Translations under genes and position numbers: made by a program
Shown here: positions 34,295-43,516 of the stretch, one piece after another
Layout of the letters: each line of letters opens with the position of its first letter
How positions within the stretch are numbered: position 1 is the stretch's first letter
Assembly (NCBI RefSeq): GCF_001547935.1
Contig: NZ_AP014635.1
Coordinates: 1,550,001-1,614,000 of the forward strand
Source: Vibrio tritonius
Lineage (GTDB): Bacteria > Pseudomonadota > Gammaproteobacteria > Enterobacterales > Vibrionaceae
Direction of reading: 5' to 3'
DNA length: 64,000 bases
The notes under the pieces: generated by a model
Databases searched by the model: none
Told to the model about the DNA's origin: nothing
Seen by the model: the letters and a program-made list of their open reading frames with translations, nothing else

Positions 34295-34684
34295 ATGTAT
34301 AGAAGTGTATTGACCGCTTTAGTTTTGGTTAGTTTTTTTTGTAATGGAGCCACTAAACATGATGCTTCATCAGATCTAAAGAGCCTTTATGTTTATGATG
34401 AACCGTCGGAGTTGCCACCATATTCGGATCAATGGTTTATTGATGGTGACGTAACCGATTTGAATCACATGCAGATACGCAGGGACGGTAAATCTGGTGA
34501 GCTATCAGCTCCAGTGAGTATCGATTGTAAATCCCAAAAATTTACCGTGACAGGGAATGGGCTTCTTTATACATCAGAGCTAGTTTCCTCATCAGAAGTG
34601 AGCAGCCAAATCAGTAAAAGCGTTATAGAAGCTGTAGTAAAAAAAGTTTGTGATACCCCAACAACATATAACAAACAAGGATAA
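34295..34684 (+). CDS. Cassette-borne secreted hypothetical protein (129 aa)
   Basis: MYRSVLTALVLVSFFCNGAT is a signal peptide (a cysteine near its end makes a lipoprotein possible). The mature part (YDEPSELPPYSDQWFIDGDV, then SIDCKSQKFTVTGNGLLYT) has two spaced cysteines and mixed strands. No family recognised. The end runs into ATAACAAACAAGG, similar to an attC start. Likely the last cassette of the patch. Confidence 0.68.
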   Translation: MYRSVLTALVLVSFFCNGATKHDASSDLKSLYVYDEPSELPPYSDQWFIDGDVTDLNHMQIRRDGKSGELSAPVSIDCKSQKFTVTGNGLLYTSELVSSSEVSSQISKSVIEAVVKKVCDTPTTYNKQG

Positions 34685-34702
34685 GTGTCGCGTGGCGACA
34701 CT
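34684..34702 (+). terminator. Hairpin at right edge of cassette patch
   Basis: AGTGTCGC-GTG-GCGACACT, 8-bp stem, followed by TTTATTT. The CGTGGCG core also resembles the centre of an attC left arm, so it may be the remnant of one. Confidence 0.65.
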
Positions 34703-34736
34703 TTATTTGGGGCATCTGGCGGCTAGCTCGGTCGGT

Positions 34737-35939
34737 TTACTCCGCACTTAACCATTTTCTGCTGCTTATCACCAGCATCAACGCGACAATTAATGCACTA
34801 ACACAGGCGATCGCTAATGGTTGCCATCCGCCGTTATTCCACAGTAGGCCGGTAAGCGCAGAGCCTATGGCACCGCCGATAAAATTGCAGGAAACAAACG
34901 CGGTGTTGAGGCGATTTCTTGCTTGCGGTGCAATAGTCAGTAAACGGGTTTGGTTAAGTACGTTAAGCATTTGAATGCCTACATCGAAAACCAAAATAGC
35001 CACCAATAGAACGTAGATAGAGTTTGGACGAAAAAAGGTGCTAAGTAGGGCGAAAATGGCCAGACCCAAACCGATAATCAATCCTTGATAAGCATGACCT
35101 CGATCGTGCAGAACACCTGCTTTACGAGCGACTAATGCTCCTGCAAGTCCCACTAAACCGACCAATCCAATTTGACTTAATGAATAATCATACGGCGAAC
35201 CACTAAGTAAAAAAGTCAGTCCCGTCCATAGGGCTGAAAAGGCGAAGAACGATAGGGCGCCGATCAGCAGAGTGATTTGTGCCGAGCGATAGGCGCGAAC
35301 CGTGGTGACAACCGAAGCCAACAGCGAAAAATAGTGCCCTTGGGACTTGGACTTTTGCGCTGGAATCGCACAATAGATGGCGACCGTTAAGAGCAGCATG
35401 GTTAGCGCAGCGGCGAAATAAATCGCTCGCCAGCCAAACGTGTCTGCAACCAATCCGCTGATCGAGCGAGACAGCAAAATGCCGGTCAACATACCCGAAA
35501 CAATAATCCCAACGATTTTCCCGCGCTGTGCTGGTGGCGCTAACTCGCTAGCAAGGGGGGTGATCAACTGACCAGAAACGGTGGTCAATCCCAAGAGCGC
35601 CATTGCAATGGTTAATGAACCAAAACTCTCAGCAATGCCGCATAAGAGTAGGGCGAGCACGGAACACAACATCACGGAGGGAATAAGTCGCTTTCGGTTG
35701 AGTGAATCCCCCAGCGGTACAATAAGCAAAATACCCAATGCATAGCCTATTTGTGTTGCCGTAATTAATGTTCCCATTAACTGTACTGGGGCATTGAGCG
35801 TAGTCGCCATATCCATCAATAGCGGTTGTGCCCAGTAAAGATTACCGACGGCAAGTCCGCCTGTAATGGCGAACAGTAATGTTTTACCTAACGAGAGTGA
35901 ATCGGTAGGTGTGATGACAAGGGTATCAGAAGTGGGCAT
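34737..35939 (-). CDS. MFS transporter (efflux type, 12 TM)
   Basis: A 400-residue polytopic protein. GNLYWAQPLLMDMATTLNAP opens it. IGYALGILLIVPLGDSLNRK is the loop 2-3 motif with GDxxxRKR, and LLGLTTVSGQLITPLASELA matches the TM4/5 region of sugar or drug efflux proteins (DHA1-like). No regulator adjacent. Substrate unknown. It begins the chromosomal sequence right of the cassette patch. Confidence 0.88.
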   Translation of the reverse strand: MPTSDTLVITPTDSLSLGKTLLFAITGGLAVGNLYWAQPLLMDMATTLNAPVQLMGTLITATQIGYALGILLIVPLGDSLNRKRLIPSVMLCSVLALLLCGIAESFGSLTIAMALLGLTTVSGQLITPLASELAPPAQRGKIVGIIVSGMLTGILLSRSISGLVADTFGWRAIYFAAALTMLLLTVAIYCAIPAQKSKSQGHYFSLLASVVTTVRAYRSAQITLLIGALSFFAFSALWTGLTFLLSGSPYDYSLSQIGLVGLVGLAGALVARKAGVLHDRGHAYQGLIIGLGLAIFALLSTFFRPNSIYVLLVAILVFDVGIQMLNVLNQTRLLTIAPQARNRLNTAFVSCNFIGGAIGSALTGLLWNNGGWQPLAIACVSALIVALMLVISSRKWLSAE

Positions 35940-36280
35940 ATGTTAGCCGAGTCCTCATAGTTTGTGGCGTAGTGGTGACGCTTAAACCACAGTCAATGCG
36001 CCTTTCTATTGAAAGAACATTATCTAGGCAAGGGGGATCAATGATAATGGAAGGTCAGCTCATATCACTTATGAGGTCAGGGTTAATAATCTTCACTCAC
36101 TGTGCCAAAGTGGGCGTCATTTAGGTTAATGGAACGAACGCTGCATCACGTAAACTCACAATTGCTATGTTGTCTACTTGGTTGAAATGGGGGAGATGCA
36201 AAACATGCTTCCCTAACGGATTTACAACGGGTAAAGCATGTTTTGACCTTTGCTGATAAAGAGAATGAGGACGTTGGAAC
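35940..36280. other. Intergenic region after the LacI gene
   Basis: About 340 bp with no supportable gene. It holds a hairpin, AAAACATGCTT (36200-36210) with AAGCATGTTTT (36234-36244), that could terminate the LacI transcript on the minus strand. Confidence 0.55.
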
Positions 36281-37279
36281 TTAAAAGCTTTCTCGCTGGA
36301 TAAAATCGTAGCCAAGGTGCACCATTTTTTTCACTTTTCGTCCGTGGATCAGTTCAAGAAACAGTTCGACGGCGGTTTCTCCCATTTCCATTGGGTAGAG
36401 GCGCATGGTGGATAAACTTGGATTCATGTGTGCCGAGGTCGAAATGTCATTCATTCCTAGCACTTTAATATCAGTAGGTATACCCAATCCTCTTTCGTAA
36501 ATGGCTCGATAAGCTCCCATCGCCACCATGTCGGTTGCAGCGAAGACGACATCGGGTTGATGGTCGGTATCCAGTATTTGCGACATGGCTTTATAGCCCG
36601 ATTCGATGCAAAACTCTTTACTCACGACGCAATGCTCATCGTGATAAAGATTATGTTCCTTCATTAACTGACGAAACACATGCAATCGCGATTCATCATT
36701 ACCAATAAATGCTGGGTATTTTGTACCACTGGCAATGATTAAGTTGACTAATTCGCGTGCGGCGGCATATCGGTCAAACAACACCGAATCGGTTTTCATT
36801 CCAAGGGGATTGGAATCAACAAAAATCAGATTTTGGTTGAATTGATACAAGAGATCGATCTCCTGCTGAGTAAAATGCCCAACCGCGATAACCGCTTGTG
36901 GTTTACTCAATAACTGAGCACTTTTTTCAATGAGATCGCGCCGAATGGTACGTACCGCAATTTTGTTTTTAAAACAGGCATTTTCAATTCCTACCCGAAT
37001 GGAGGTGAAATAGGGATCGGAAATCTCTCGAACTGGGTCGAGAAAATTGACCATAACCAATTCTAGCGGATGCGTAGATTCATCACTTGGATCGTACGAC
37101 GTGCCAACTTGTTTGGCTTTGCGTTGTTTTGGTGATACATAGCCTAACTTCTCAACGGTAGACAGAATTTCTAGACGCTTTGCTTCAGAAATAGACAAGG
37201 TTTGGTCATGGTTAATAACGCGCGAGATCGTGGAAGTCGAGACATTAGTACGAATGGAAATATCTTTTAACGTGGTCAA
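36281..37279 (-). CDS. LacI-family regulator of the galactan locus
   Basis: TTG at 37279 after AGAGGG is chosen as start, giving TTLKDISIRTNVSTSTISRV, the LacI HTH, then a hinge and a periplasmic-binding-like sugar domain (ELVMVNFLDPVREISDPYFT, then VVFAATDMVAMGAYRAIYER and KVLGMNDISTSA), ~332 residues. It lies upstream in the same direction as the ATPase gene, within the galactan cluster. GanR-like regulators of this family respond to galactooligosaccharides. AGTAAA-N2-TTTACT palindromes nearby are its likely sites. Confidence 0.88.
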   Translation of the reverse strand: MTTLKDISIRTNVSTSTISRVINHDQTLSISEAKRLEILSTVEKLGYVSPKQRKAKQVGTSYDPSDESTHPLELVMVNFLDPVREISDPYFTSIRVGIENACFKNKIAVRTIRRDLIEKSAQLLSKPQAVIAVGHFTQQEIDLLYQFNQNLIFVDSNPLGMKTDSVLFDRYAAARELVNLIIASGTKYPAFIGNDESRLHVFRQLMKEHNLYHDEHCVVSKEFCIESGYKAMSQILDTDHQPDVVFAATDMVAMGAYRAIYERGLGIPTDIKVLGMNDISTSAHMNPSLSTMRLYPMEMGETAVELFLELIHGRKVKKMVHLGYDFIQRESF

Positions 37280-37392
37280 TGTTAACCCTCTATACAAATA
37301 AACCGTTCTTTAGTAAAAGTTGCAGTTACATGATGGCTAAGGGTGGTTAGGATAGAAAACACATCCTAACCAATGCCCAGAACAATGACTCA

Positions 37393-38499
37393 TTAACCAA
37401 CTTTACTAAATTTTTTCTCAACTAAGGCTTGCCCTTTGCTATCAAACAGATGGATTTGATCAGCCGAGGTATAGAGGGCCAATGTGGTATTGGATTTAAA
37501 GGTGTAATCCCCTTGGCATAGGAACTTAAAGTTATCGATGCCACAACATTGGCCAAACACATAAGTACTGCTGCCTAGACGTTCAATCACTTCAGTATCA
37601 AAAGAGAATTTGATTTGGTTCTCTTCCTGCGAAAGGTGCTCTGGGCGAATACCAAGCGTTACCGCCTCGCCTGGATTCATTGGGGCAACATGAATCGGCA
37701 ACGTCATGTGTGCGTTACCAAATCCTGTATCAAGCACGATGGCATCTTCATGCCAACTAACACATTTGGCATTGATGAAGTTCATTTTTGGTGAGCCAAT
37801 AAAACCAGCTACGAACAGGTTTTGTGGATGGTAGTACAGTTCCATTGGTGTGCCGACTTGTTCAATGTGACCATCACGCAACACAACAATTTTATCGGCC
37901 AGTGTCATGGCTTCAACTTGATCGTGTGTGACGTAAACCATAGTGGCTTTTAAGTCGTTATGCAGTTTGGCAATGTGCAGGCGCATTTCAACGCGCAGTT
38001 CTGCATCAAGGTTAGATAACGGTTCATCGAATAAAAAGACTTCTGGATCGCGAATGATCGCGCGGCCAATGGCAACACGTTGACGTTGGCCTCCAGAAAG
38101 TTGGGCGGGTTTTCTATCAAGTAGGGCTTCAAGTTGCAGCGCTTTAGCGACGAGAGAGACTTTTTTGTCGATCTCGGCTTTTGGCATTTTTTTTACTTTG
38201 AGTGAGTAACCCATATTGTCTCTTACGGACATATGCGGGTAGAGCGCGTAGGATTGAAACACCATTGCGACGCCGCGTTGCGATGGCGGCACATCATTCA
38301 TCACCTGACCGTTTATTTTCAATTCCCCAGTCGTGATCTCTTCTAGTCCAGCAATCATTCTTAGTAGGGTTGATTTGCCACAGCCAGATGGGCCAACAAA
38401 CACCACAAACTCACCGTTTTCAATAGCAAGGTTTACGTTATGAATTGTCTCTGTATCACCAAAACGTTTGGTGAGTTCAGCGAGATTGATAGAAGCCAT
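37393..38499 (-). CDS. Sugar ABC transporter ATPase (MsmX/UgpC/MalK-type)
   Basis: A 368-residue ATPase: Walker A VGPSGCGKSTLLRMIAGLEE, Q-loop VFQSYALYPH, signature LSGGQRQRVAIGRA, Walker B VFLFDEPLSNLDA, H-loop VYVTHDQVEAM. The C-terminal ~130 residues are the MalK-type regulatory beta domain (TLGIRPEHLSQ). The permease genes and binding protein lie on the other side, divergent, and have no other ATPase, so this protein very likely powers them. Confidence 0.92.
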   Translation of the reverse strand: MASINLAELTKRFGDTETIHNVNLAIENGEFVVFVGPSGCGKSTLLRMIAGLEEITTGELKINGQVMNDVPPSQRGVAMVFQSYALYPHMSVRDNMGYSLKVKKMPKAEIDKKVSLVAKALQLEALLDRKPAQLSGGQRQRVAIGRAIIRDPEVFLFDEPLSNLDAELRVEMRLHIAKLHNDLKATMVYVTHDQVEAMTLADKIVVLRDGHIEQVGTPMELYYHPQNLFVAGFIGSPKMNFINAKCVSWHEDAIVLDTGFGNAHMTLPIHVAPMNPGEAVTLGIRPEHLSQEENQIKFSFDTEVIERLGSSTYVFGQCCGIDNFKFLCQGDYTFKSNTTLALYTSADQIHLFDSKGQALVEKKFSKVG

Positions 38500-38560
38500 A
38501 GTTTTACCTGTTGTCGTTATGCTGATCGATAAATTGTTTTACAGATAAAAAATCCTGATT

Positions 38561-38576
38561 TGTGATTTATTTATCA
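38561..38576. promoter_or_regulatory. Candidate CRP site 1
   Basis: TGTGA-TTTATT-TATCA, matching the CRP consensus TGTGA-N6-TCACA with one mismatch in the right half, in the divergent galactan promoter region. Confidence 0.55.
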
Positions 38577-38582
38577 TTGGCT

Positions 38583-38596
38583 AGTAAATTTTTACT
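38583..38596. promoter_or_regulatory. Candidate LacI (GanR-like) operator 1
   Basis: AGTAAA-TT-TTTACT, perfect 6-bp arms, between the divergent ATPase and binding-protein genes. The same palindrome with TA in the centre lies at 47221 before the second GH53 gene. Half-sites TAGTAAA occur nearby at 38613 and 38722. Confidence 0.7.
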
Positions 38597-38634
38597 TAAT
38601 TTCTAGTAAACCAATCACAAGCAGCGTGTTTAGT

Positions 38635-38650
38635 ATTGATTTAGATCACA
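38635..38650. promoter_or_regulatory. Candidate CRP site 2
   Basis: ATTGA-TTTAGA-TCACA, with a perfect right half and a degenerate left half, in the promoter region of the transporter operon. Confidence 0.5.
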
Positions 38651-38769
38651 AATACTTAGCAATTTGGTAGTGAATAGGATTTGCTAAGGATTATTTTATA
38701 CAGCGAACGGGACAACTTATTTAGTAAATTTAGTTTAGCTGCTTCCAATAACGTAAAGCAAGAGGAAAT

Positions 38770-40020
38770 ATGAAAAATAACAACAGACTAAGAAGAAAAA
38801 ACAATATTATCAGCTATTCTGTGATATTTGCATCTTTATTCATGACTTCATCTGTTTTTGCCAAAAATAAGTTACTTATATGGGAAGATATTCAAAAGTC
38901 CAAAGGTAACGCAGAGGCAGTTAAATTATTTGAACAACAAAATGATGTTGATGTTCAGGTAAAAGAACTCCCATATGGTGGTCAGATTGAAGCACTACGC
39001 ATGGATGGCCCTGCGGGCACTGGCCCTGATGTCATTCTTATTCCTAACGACCAAATTGGTGGCGCGGTTATTCAGGGTTTAATTACTCCATTGAATGTGC
39101 CAGAAAAGGTATTAAACACCTTTACCGACTCGTCATTAAATGCATTAACTTACCAAGGTAAAATTTATGGTATTCCAAAATCGGTTGAAACCATTGTGAT
39201 GGTATACAACAAAGATTTGGTACCTAATTTGCCGCAAACCATGGATGGTATTTACGATCTGTCGAAAAAATTTGTTGCCGAAGGCAAATATGGTTTTATC
39301 GCGAAATGGGATGAGCTCTATTACACCTATGGCATTTTAAATGGTATGGGTGGGGACGTGTTCGGCAAGAAGCCCGACGGTTCTTATGATTCTGAAAACA
39401 TCTTGCTGAATACCAAAGGTGCGGTAAAAGGTGCTGAATACATTCAGAAATTTTACCACGACGGCCTGTTCCCAACTGGGATTGTGGGTAACAACGGTTT
39501 GAATGCGATTGATTCGCTCTTTACCTCAAAACGTGCCGCTATTGTCGAAACTGGGCCTTGGTCGTTCAAACCTTATGAAGAGGCTGGCATCAACTACGGT
39601 GTGGCTCCTTTACCAGCACTGCCGAATGGCAAACCGATGGGATCGTTCATGGGAGTGAAGAGTTACAGCGTTTCATACTACTCTAAAAACAAAGAGTTAG
39701 CAGAAAAATACATCGAGTTTATCAACAACTACGATAATGCGAAGCGTCGTTTTGTATTAACGGGTGAAGTGCCTGCACTGAAAGCGTTAGTGGATGACCC
39801 TGTGATCAAAAATAACGAAGGAGCTCGTGCTGTTGCGATTCAATCGGCTCACGCAACCTCTATGCCTTCTATTCCTGAAATGAACGAAGTATGGAATCCG
39901 GCCAATAATGCATTGCAGCTTATTGCAACTGGTAAGCAGTCTCCTAAGGCAGCTTTAGATGGGGCAGTGAATGCCATTAACATGCAAATAGAAGCTAACC
40001 ACGCCATGATGGGGAATTAA
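38770..40020 (+). CDS. Sugar ABC transporter solute-binding protein (galactooligosaccharide)
   Basis: A 416-residue MalE-like family 1 binding protein. The signal peptide ends near SSVFAKNKLLIWEDIQKSKG. FEQQNDVDVQVKELPYGGQI and GTGPDVILIPNDQIGGAVIQ are typical, followed by PALKALVDDPVIKNNEGARA at the hinge side. AGAGGAAA precedes the ATG. It is first in an operon with two permeases and galactanases, so the ligand is probably beta-1,4-galactooligosaccharide. Likely controlled by the LacI palindrome and CRP in the 270-bp upstream region. Confidence 0.92.
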   Translation: MKNNNRLRRKNNIISYSVIFASLFMTSSVFAKNKLLIWEDIQKSKGNAEAVKLFEQQNDVDVQVKELPYGGQIEALRMDGPAGTGPDVILIPNDQIGGAVIQGLITPLNVPEKVLNTFTDSSLNALTYQGKIYGIPKSVETIVMVYNKDLVPNLPQTMDGIYDLSKKFVAEGKYGFIAKWDELYYTYGILNGMGGDVFGKKPDGSYDSENILLNTKGAVKGAEYIQKFYHDGLFPTGIVGNNGLNAIDSLFTSKRAAIVETGPWSFKPYEEAGINYGVAPLPALPNGKPMGSFMGVKSYSVSYYSKNKELAEKYIEFINNYDNAKRRFVLTGEVPALKALVDDPVIKNNEGARAVAIQSAHATSMPSIPEMNEVWNPANNALQLIATGKQSPKAALDGAVNAINMQIEANHAMMGN

Positions 40021-40084
40021 TTTCCCTGCCATGATTCAGATTACTATGTTTTATTCGCTAAACGTTTAGACGCGGAGGTTGGTT

Positions 40085-41389
40085 ATGTCTGAATTGTATG
40101 GAGATTCCTCTACACACGGTGAGAGCACAAGCTCTCACCGATATATTGCCGCGTTATTGGGTGTTATTCCTGGCTTTGGTCAGTTCTATAATCGTCAATT
40201 TGCGAAAGGTGGAGCCTTCTTTATATTTTTATTCAGTTTTGTTGGTGTTAGCCATGATTTTTTACAGCATGGGCTATGGGGACTGATTACACTGGGCGAA
40301 AAATTGCCTGAAGATAACTCAATATTCCTACTGGCTGGTGGGATTATTTCCGTTATCGTCGGCTTATTTGGGCTATTAATTTATGCTCTGAGCATTATTG
40401 ATGCTTATCACAACGGTAAGTTACGAGATGAAGGCCAAGAACTGAATTCAGTGCGCAAGCAGTTTCGTAATATTGTGGAAGCGGGTTTCCCTTATTTAAT
40501 GACAACACCGGCATTTATTTTATTGGTGTTTGTGGTGGTTTTTCCGATTATTTTTGGCTTTGCAATCGGTTTCACGAACTATAACTTGTATAACACACCA
40601 CCAGCAAAATTGGTCGATTGGGTGGGACTTAAAAACTTTATCAATATTTTTAAGGTCAATTTATGGCGCAATACGTTTGTCGATGTATTGCAATGGACAG
40701 TGGTATGGACATTATTAGCGACCACATTGCAATGTTCTGTGGGTATTTTGCTGGCGATTTTGGTTAACCAAAAAGATCTCAAATTCAAACCACTGATTCG
40801 CACTATTTTTATTTTGCCTTGGGCAGTGCCTGGTTTTGTAACGATTTTGATTTTTACTGGGATGTTTAACGACACCTTCGGCGTCATCAATAACGTTATT
40901 TTGCACTTCTTTGGTATTGATCCTAAGCCTTGGCTGACCGATCCATTCTGGACAAAAACAGCGTTAATCATGATTCAAACGTGGTTAGGTTTCCCGTTCG
41001 TGTTTGCCATGACCACCGGGGTGTTACAAGCGATTCCTGGCGACCTGTATGAAGCTGCCACTATGGATGGCGCGAGCAAATTCCAACAGCTACGTACCAT
41101 TACTTTGCCGTTGGTTTTGTACTCGATTGCGCCGATTTTGATCACTCAATACACGTTTAACTTCAATAACTTCAACATTATTTATCTGTTTAACAATGGT
41201 GAACCAGCGGTGATCGGTAGTAATGCAGGGGGAACGGATATCTTGGTGTCTTGGATTTACAAACTGACCATGTCTTCATCGCAATATTCTATTGCTTCGG
41301 CAATTACGTTGTTGCTCTCCATCTTTGTGGTCGGCATTGCATTGTGGCAGTTCAGAATGACCAGCTCATTTAAATCGGATAGAAGGTAA
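40085..41389 (+). CDS. ABC transporter permease (MalF-like)
   Basis: ATG at 40085 has GGAGG just upstream. A TTG two codons earlier is rejected. The ~434-residue protein has an N-terminal extension with extra helices (AALLGVIPGFGQFYNRQFAK), typical of GanP-like permeases, then the MalF core with the EAA loop as LYEAATMDGASKFQQLRTIT. TM helices are dense from ~120 onward. Pairs with the MalG-like permease 6 bp downstream. Confidence 0.92.
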   Translation: MSELYGDSSTHGESTSSHRYIAALLGVIPGFGQFYNRQFAKGGAFFIFLFSFVGVSHDFLQHGLWGLITLGEKLPEDNSIFLLAGGIISVIVGLFGLLIYALSIIDAYHNGKLRDEGQELNSVRKQFRNIVEAGFPYLMTTPAFILLVFVVVFPIIFGFAIGFTNYNLYNTPPAKLVDWVGLKNFINIFKVNLWRNTFVDVLQWTVVWTLLATTLQCSVGILLAILVNQKDLKFKPLIRTIFILPWAVPGFVTILIFTGMFNDTFGVINNVILHFFGIDPKPWLTDPFWTKTALIMIQTWLGFPFVFAMTTGVLQAIPGDLYEAATMDGASKFQQLRTITLPLVLYSIAPILITQYTFNFNNFNIIYLFNNGEPAVIGSNAGGTDILVSWIYKLTMSSSQYSIASAITLLLSIFVVGIALWQFRMTSSFKSDRR

Positions 41390-41395
41390 GTCGCG

Positions 41396-42244
41396 ATGAA
41401 TACGAGTATTAAACGCAGTAAGCGAATTCGGTTGACCTTAAGTTACTTACTGATTTTTGTGGTGTGCGTGATCATCATTTATCCATTGGTTTGGACGGTT
41501 GGGGCATCGTTTTATCCCGGTAACAGCATTATGGGGGATTCGATTATCCCCGAGCATCCGATCCTTGCTCACTACGCAACCTTGTTTGCCAATGATCGTG
41601 TGGCGTATCTGCAATGGTATTGGAACAGCTTGAAAATCAGCGTGTTGACCATGGTTCTTACCTTGATCAGTGTGTGCTGTACCGCGTATGCCTTTTCGCG
41701 CTTTCGCTTTAAAGGCCGTGATAATGGGTTGATGCTGTTTTTGCTGTTGCAGATGATTCCACAGTTCTCGGCTTTGATCGCCATCTTTGTATTGGCGCAG
41801 ATGCTGGGGTTGATTAACAGCCACCTTGCGTTGGTATTGGTGTACGTAGGCGGCATGATTCCAATGAACACCTACCTGATGAAAGGCTACTTAGATGCCA
41901 TTCCTAAGGATTTGGATGAATCGGCCAAAATGGATGGTGCAGGGCATTTTCGCATCTTTATCGAGATCATTTTGCCAATATCCAAACCGATTATTGCGGT
42001 GGTTGCGCTGTTCTCTTTTACAGGACCATTGGGAGATTTCATCTTGGCGACCACGATATTGCGTTCACCAGAAAACTACACCTTACCAATTGGTTTGTAC
42101 AACTTGGTGGTAGAAAAAATGGGCGCGAGTTACACCACGTATGCCGCAGGCGCGGTTCTGATCTCTATCCCAGTGGCGTTGCTCTATTTATCTCTGCAGA
42201 AATATTTTGTTTCAGGACTGACTGCCGGTAGTACCAAAGGTTAA
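41396..42244 (+). CDS. ABC transporter permease (MalG-like)
   Basis: A 282-residue permease: LTLSYLLIFVVCVIIIYPLV (TM1), then ALVLVYVGGMIPMNTYLM and the EAA loop DLDESAKMDGAGHFRIFIEI. Six TM helices. The ATP-binding partner is probably the MsmX-like protein at 37393. ATG is 6 bp after the first permease stop, so the genes are co-translated. Confidence 0.92.
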   Translation: MNTSIKRSKRIRLTLSYLLIFVVCVIIIYPLVWTVGASFYPGNSIMGDSIIPEHPILAHYATLFANDRVAYLQWYWNSLKISVLTMVLTLISVCCTAYAFSRFRFKGRDNGLMLFLLLQMIPQFSALIAIFVLAQMLGLINSHLALVLVYVGGMIPMNTYLMKGYLDAIPKDLDESAKMDGAGHFRIFIEIILPISKPIIAVVALFSFTGPLGDFILATTILRSPENYTLPIGLYNLVVEKMGASYTTYAAGAVLISIPVALLYLSLQKYFVSGLTAGSTKG

Positions 42245-42275
42245 GTCGTACTTGAGGTTTATAAGGAATTACATC

Positions 42276-43505
42276 ATGAAACTATCTCATTTAGCGTGGG
42301 CAGTATTGGGTTTAAGTGTGGTGCTCACCGGTTGTCAATCGACCGAAGTCGGTAATACAAGTCAACCAGAAGAAACCAACAGTTATGTGATTGCGCCAGC
42401 GAACGTTCGCCCCGACTTTATTAAGGGGATGGATGTCTCTATGTTGCCTGAATTGGAAGCCTTAGGCGCCAAATATTATGACCAAGGCAAGCAAGAAGAT
42501 GCGATCACCATTATGCAGGCGCACGGCATCAACTACATTCGTGCACGTTTGTGGGTGAATCCGCAATCACCTGAACATAAAGCGTTTGGCGGCGGTAACT
42601 CCACCTTAGATCGCGCCATTGAACTGGGCAAACGCGCCCATGCTCATGGAATGAAATATCTACTTGATATTCATTACAGCGATTTTTGGACTGATCCCGG
42701 CAAGCAAATGAAACCACAGAGTTGGGAAATACTGCCATTCGATAAGCTCGTAACTAAGGTGTATGACTACACCGATCAAGTAATGAAAGCCCATCGTCAG
42801 GCGGGTGTTGTGCCCGATATGGTGCAAGTCGGTAACGAGCTCAACAGTGGCATGTTGTGGCCAGATGGTAAGAGCTGGGGTGGCGACGGTAAAGAATTTG
42901 ATCGTTTGTCTAAGTTGCTGAAAGCAGGAATCAAAGGGGTGCGTGATAACACGCAGACTGGCGAAACCATCCCCGTGATGTTGCATCTAGCCAAAGCGGG
43001 TGACAACGGTGCATTTCGTTGGTGGTTTGATGAAATTACCAAGCACCAAGTGCAATACGATGTGATTGGTATGTCTTATTACCCGTTCTGGCATGGACCG
43101 ATGAATAAAGTTCAAGAGAACTTAAACGATGTGATTGCCCGTTATCACAAACCAGTGATGCTGGTCGAAACTTCATTCCCATTTACCAGCAAAAATGGCG
43201 ATTCATTGGCTAATGGTTATGCCGAAAATAAACCGATTGAAGGGTATCCGATTTCGGTTAACGGCCAAGCGCATTTTCTTAATGACATCATGATGATGCT
43301 TAACAATCTGCCGAACAAAATGGGGCTTGGTATCGTGTATTGGGAACCAGAATGGTTACCAGTGAAAGGTGCAACTTGGGCCACTAAGGCTGGGATGGAT
43401 TACACACAAGATCATTGGGCCGAAGGCAATTCTTGGGAAAACCAGGCGTTATTCGATTTTCAGGGCAACACATTACCCTCTATGCAAGTATTTAATTCAC
43501 ATTAA
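42276..43505 (+). CDS. ganB: GH53 arabinogalactan endo-beta-1,4-galactanase, lipoprotein
   Basis: ATG at 42276 behind AAGGAA. MKLSHLAWAVLGLSVVLTGC ends in a lipobox with Cys20, so it is a surface or periplasmic lipoprotein. GH53 motifs: DFIKGMDVSMLPELEALGAK, then HYSDFWTDPGKQ, VQVGNELNSGMLWP (acid/base Glu in NE), HLAKAGDNGAFRWWFD, and VMLVETSFPF (nucleophile Glu). It splits beta-1,4-galactan to short oligosaccharides. Located between the transporter and GH42 in one operon. Confidence 0.94.
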   Translation: MKLSHLAWAVLGLSVVLTGCQSTEVGNTSQPEETNSYVIAPANVRPDFIKGMDVSMLPELEALGAKYYDQGKQEDAITIMQAHGINYIRARLWVNPQSPEHKAFGGGNSTLDRAIELGKRAHAHGMKYLLDIHYSDFWTDPGKQMKPQSWEILPFDKLVTKVYDYTDQVMKAHRQAGVVPDMVQVGNELNSGMLWPDGKSWGGDGKEFDRLSKLLKAGIKGVRDNTQTGETIPVMLHLAKAGDNGAFRWWFDEITKHQVQYDVIGMSYYPFWHGPMNKVQENLNDVIARYHKPVMLVETSFPFTSKNGDSLANGYAENKPIEGYPISVNGQAHFLNDIMMMLNNLPNKMGLGIVYWEPEWLPVKGATWATKAGMDYTQDHWAEGNSWENQALFDFQGNTLPSMQVFNSH

Positions 43506-43516
43506 GGAACAACTAC

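Noticed and set aside
31951..34702. CRISPR-like reading of the short repeats in the cassette patch
   Set aside because: Only three diverged copies, spaced unevenly by whole genes, with no regular spacers; they fit attC-like elements better.
36121..36315. 64-aa minus-strand ORF after the LacI gene
   Set aside because: It overlaps the LacI gene end in another frame and the hairpin there, and lacks a ribosome site or recognisable domain.
42529..42986. Long minus-strand ORFs antisense to ganB and ganA
   Set aside because: They are shadows of highly expressed-type coding in the other strand, without ribosome sites or family matches.
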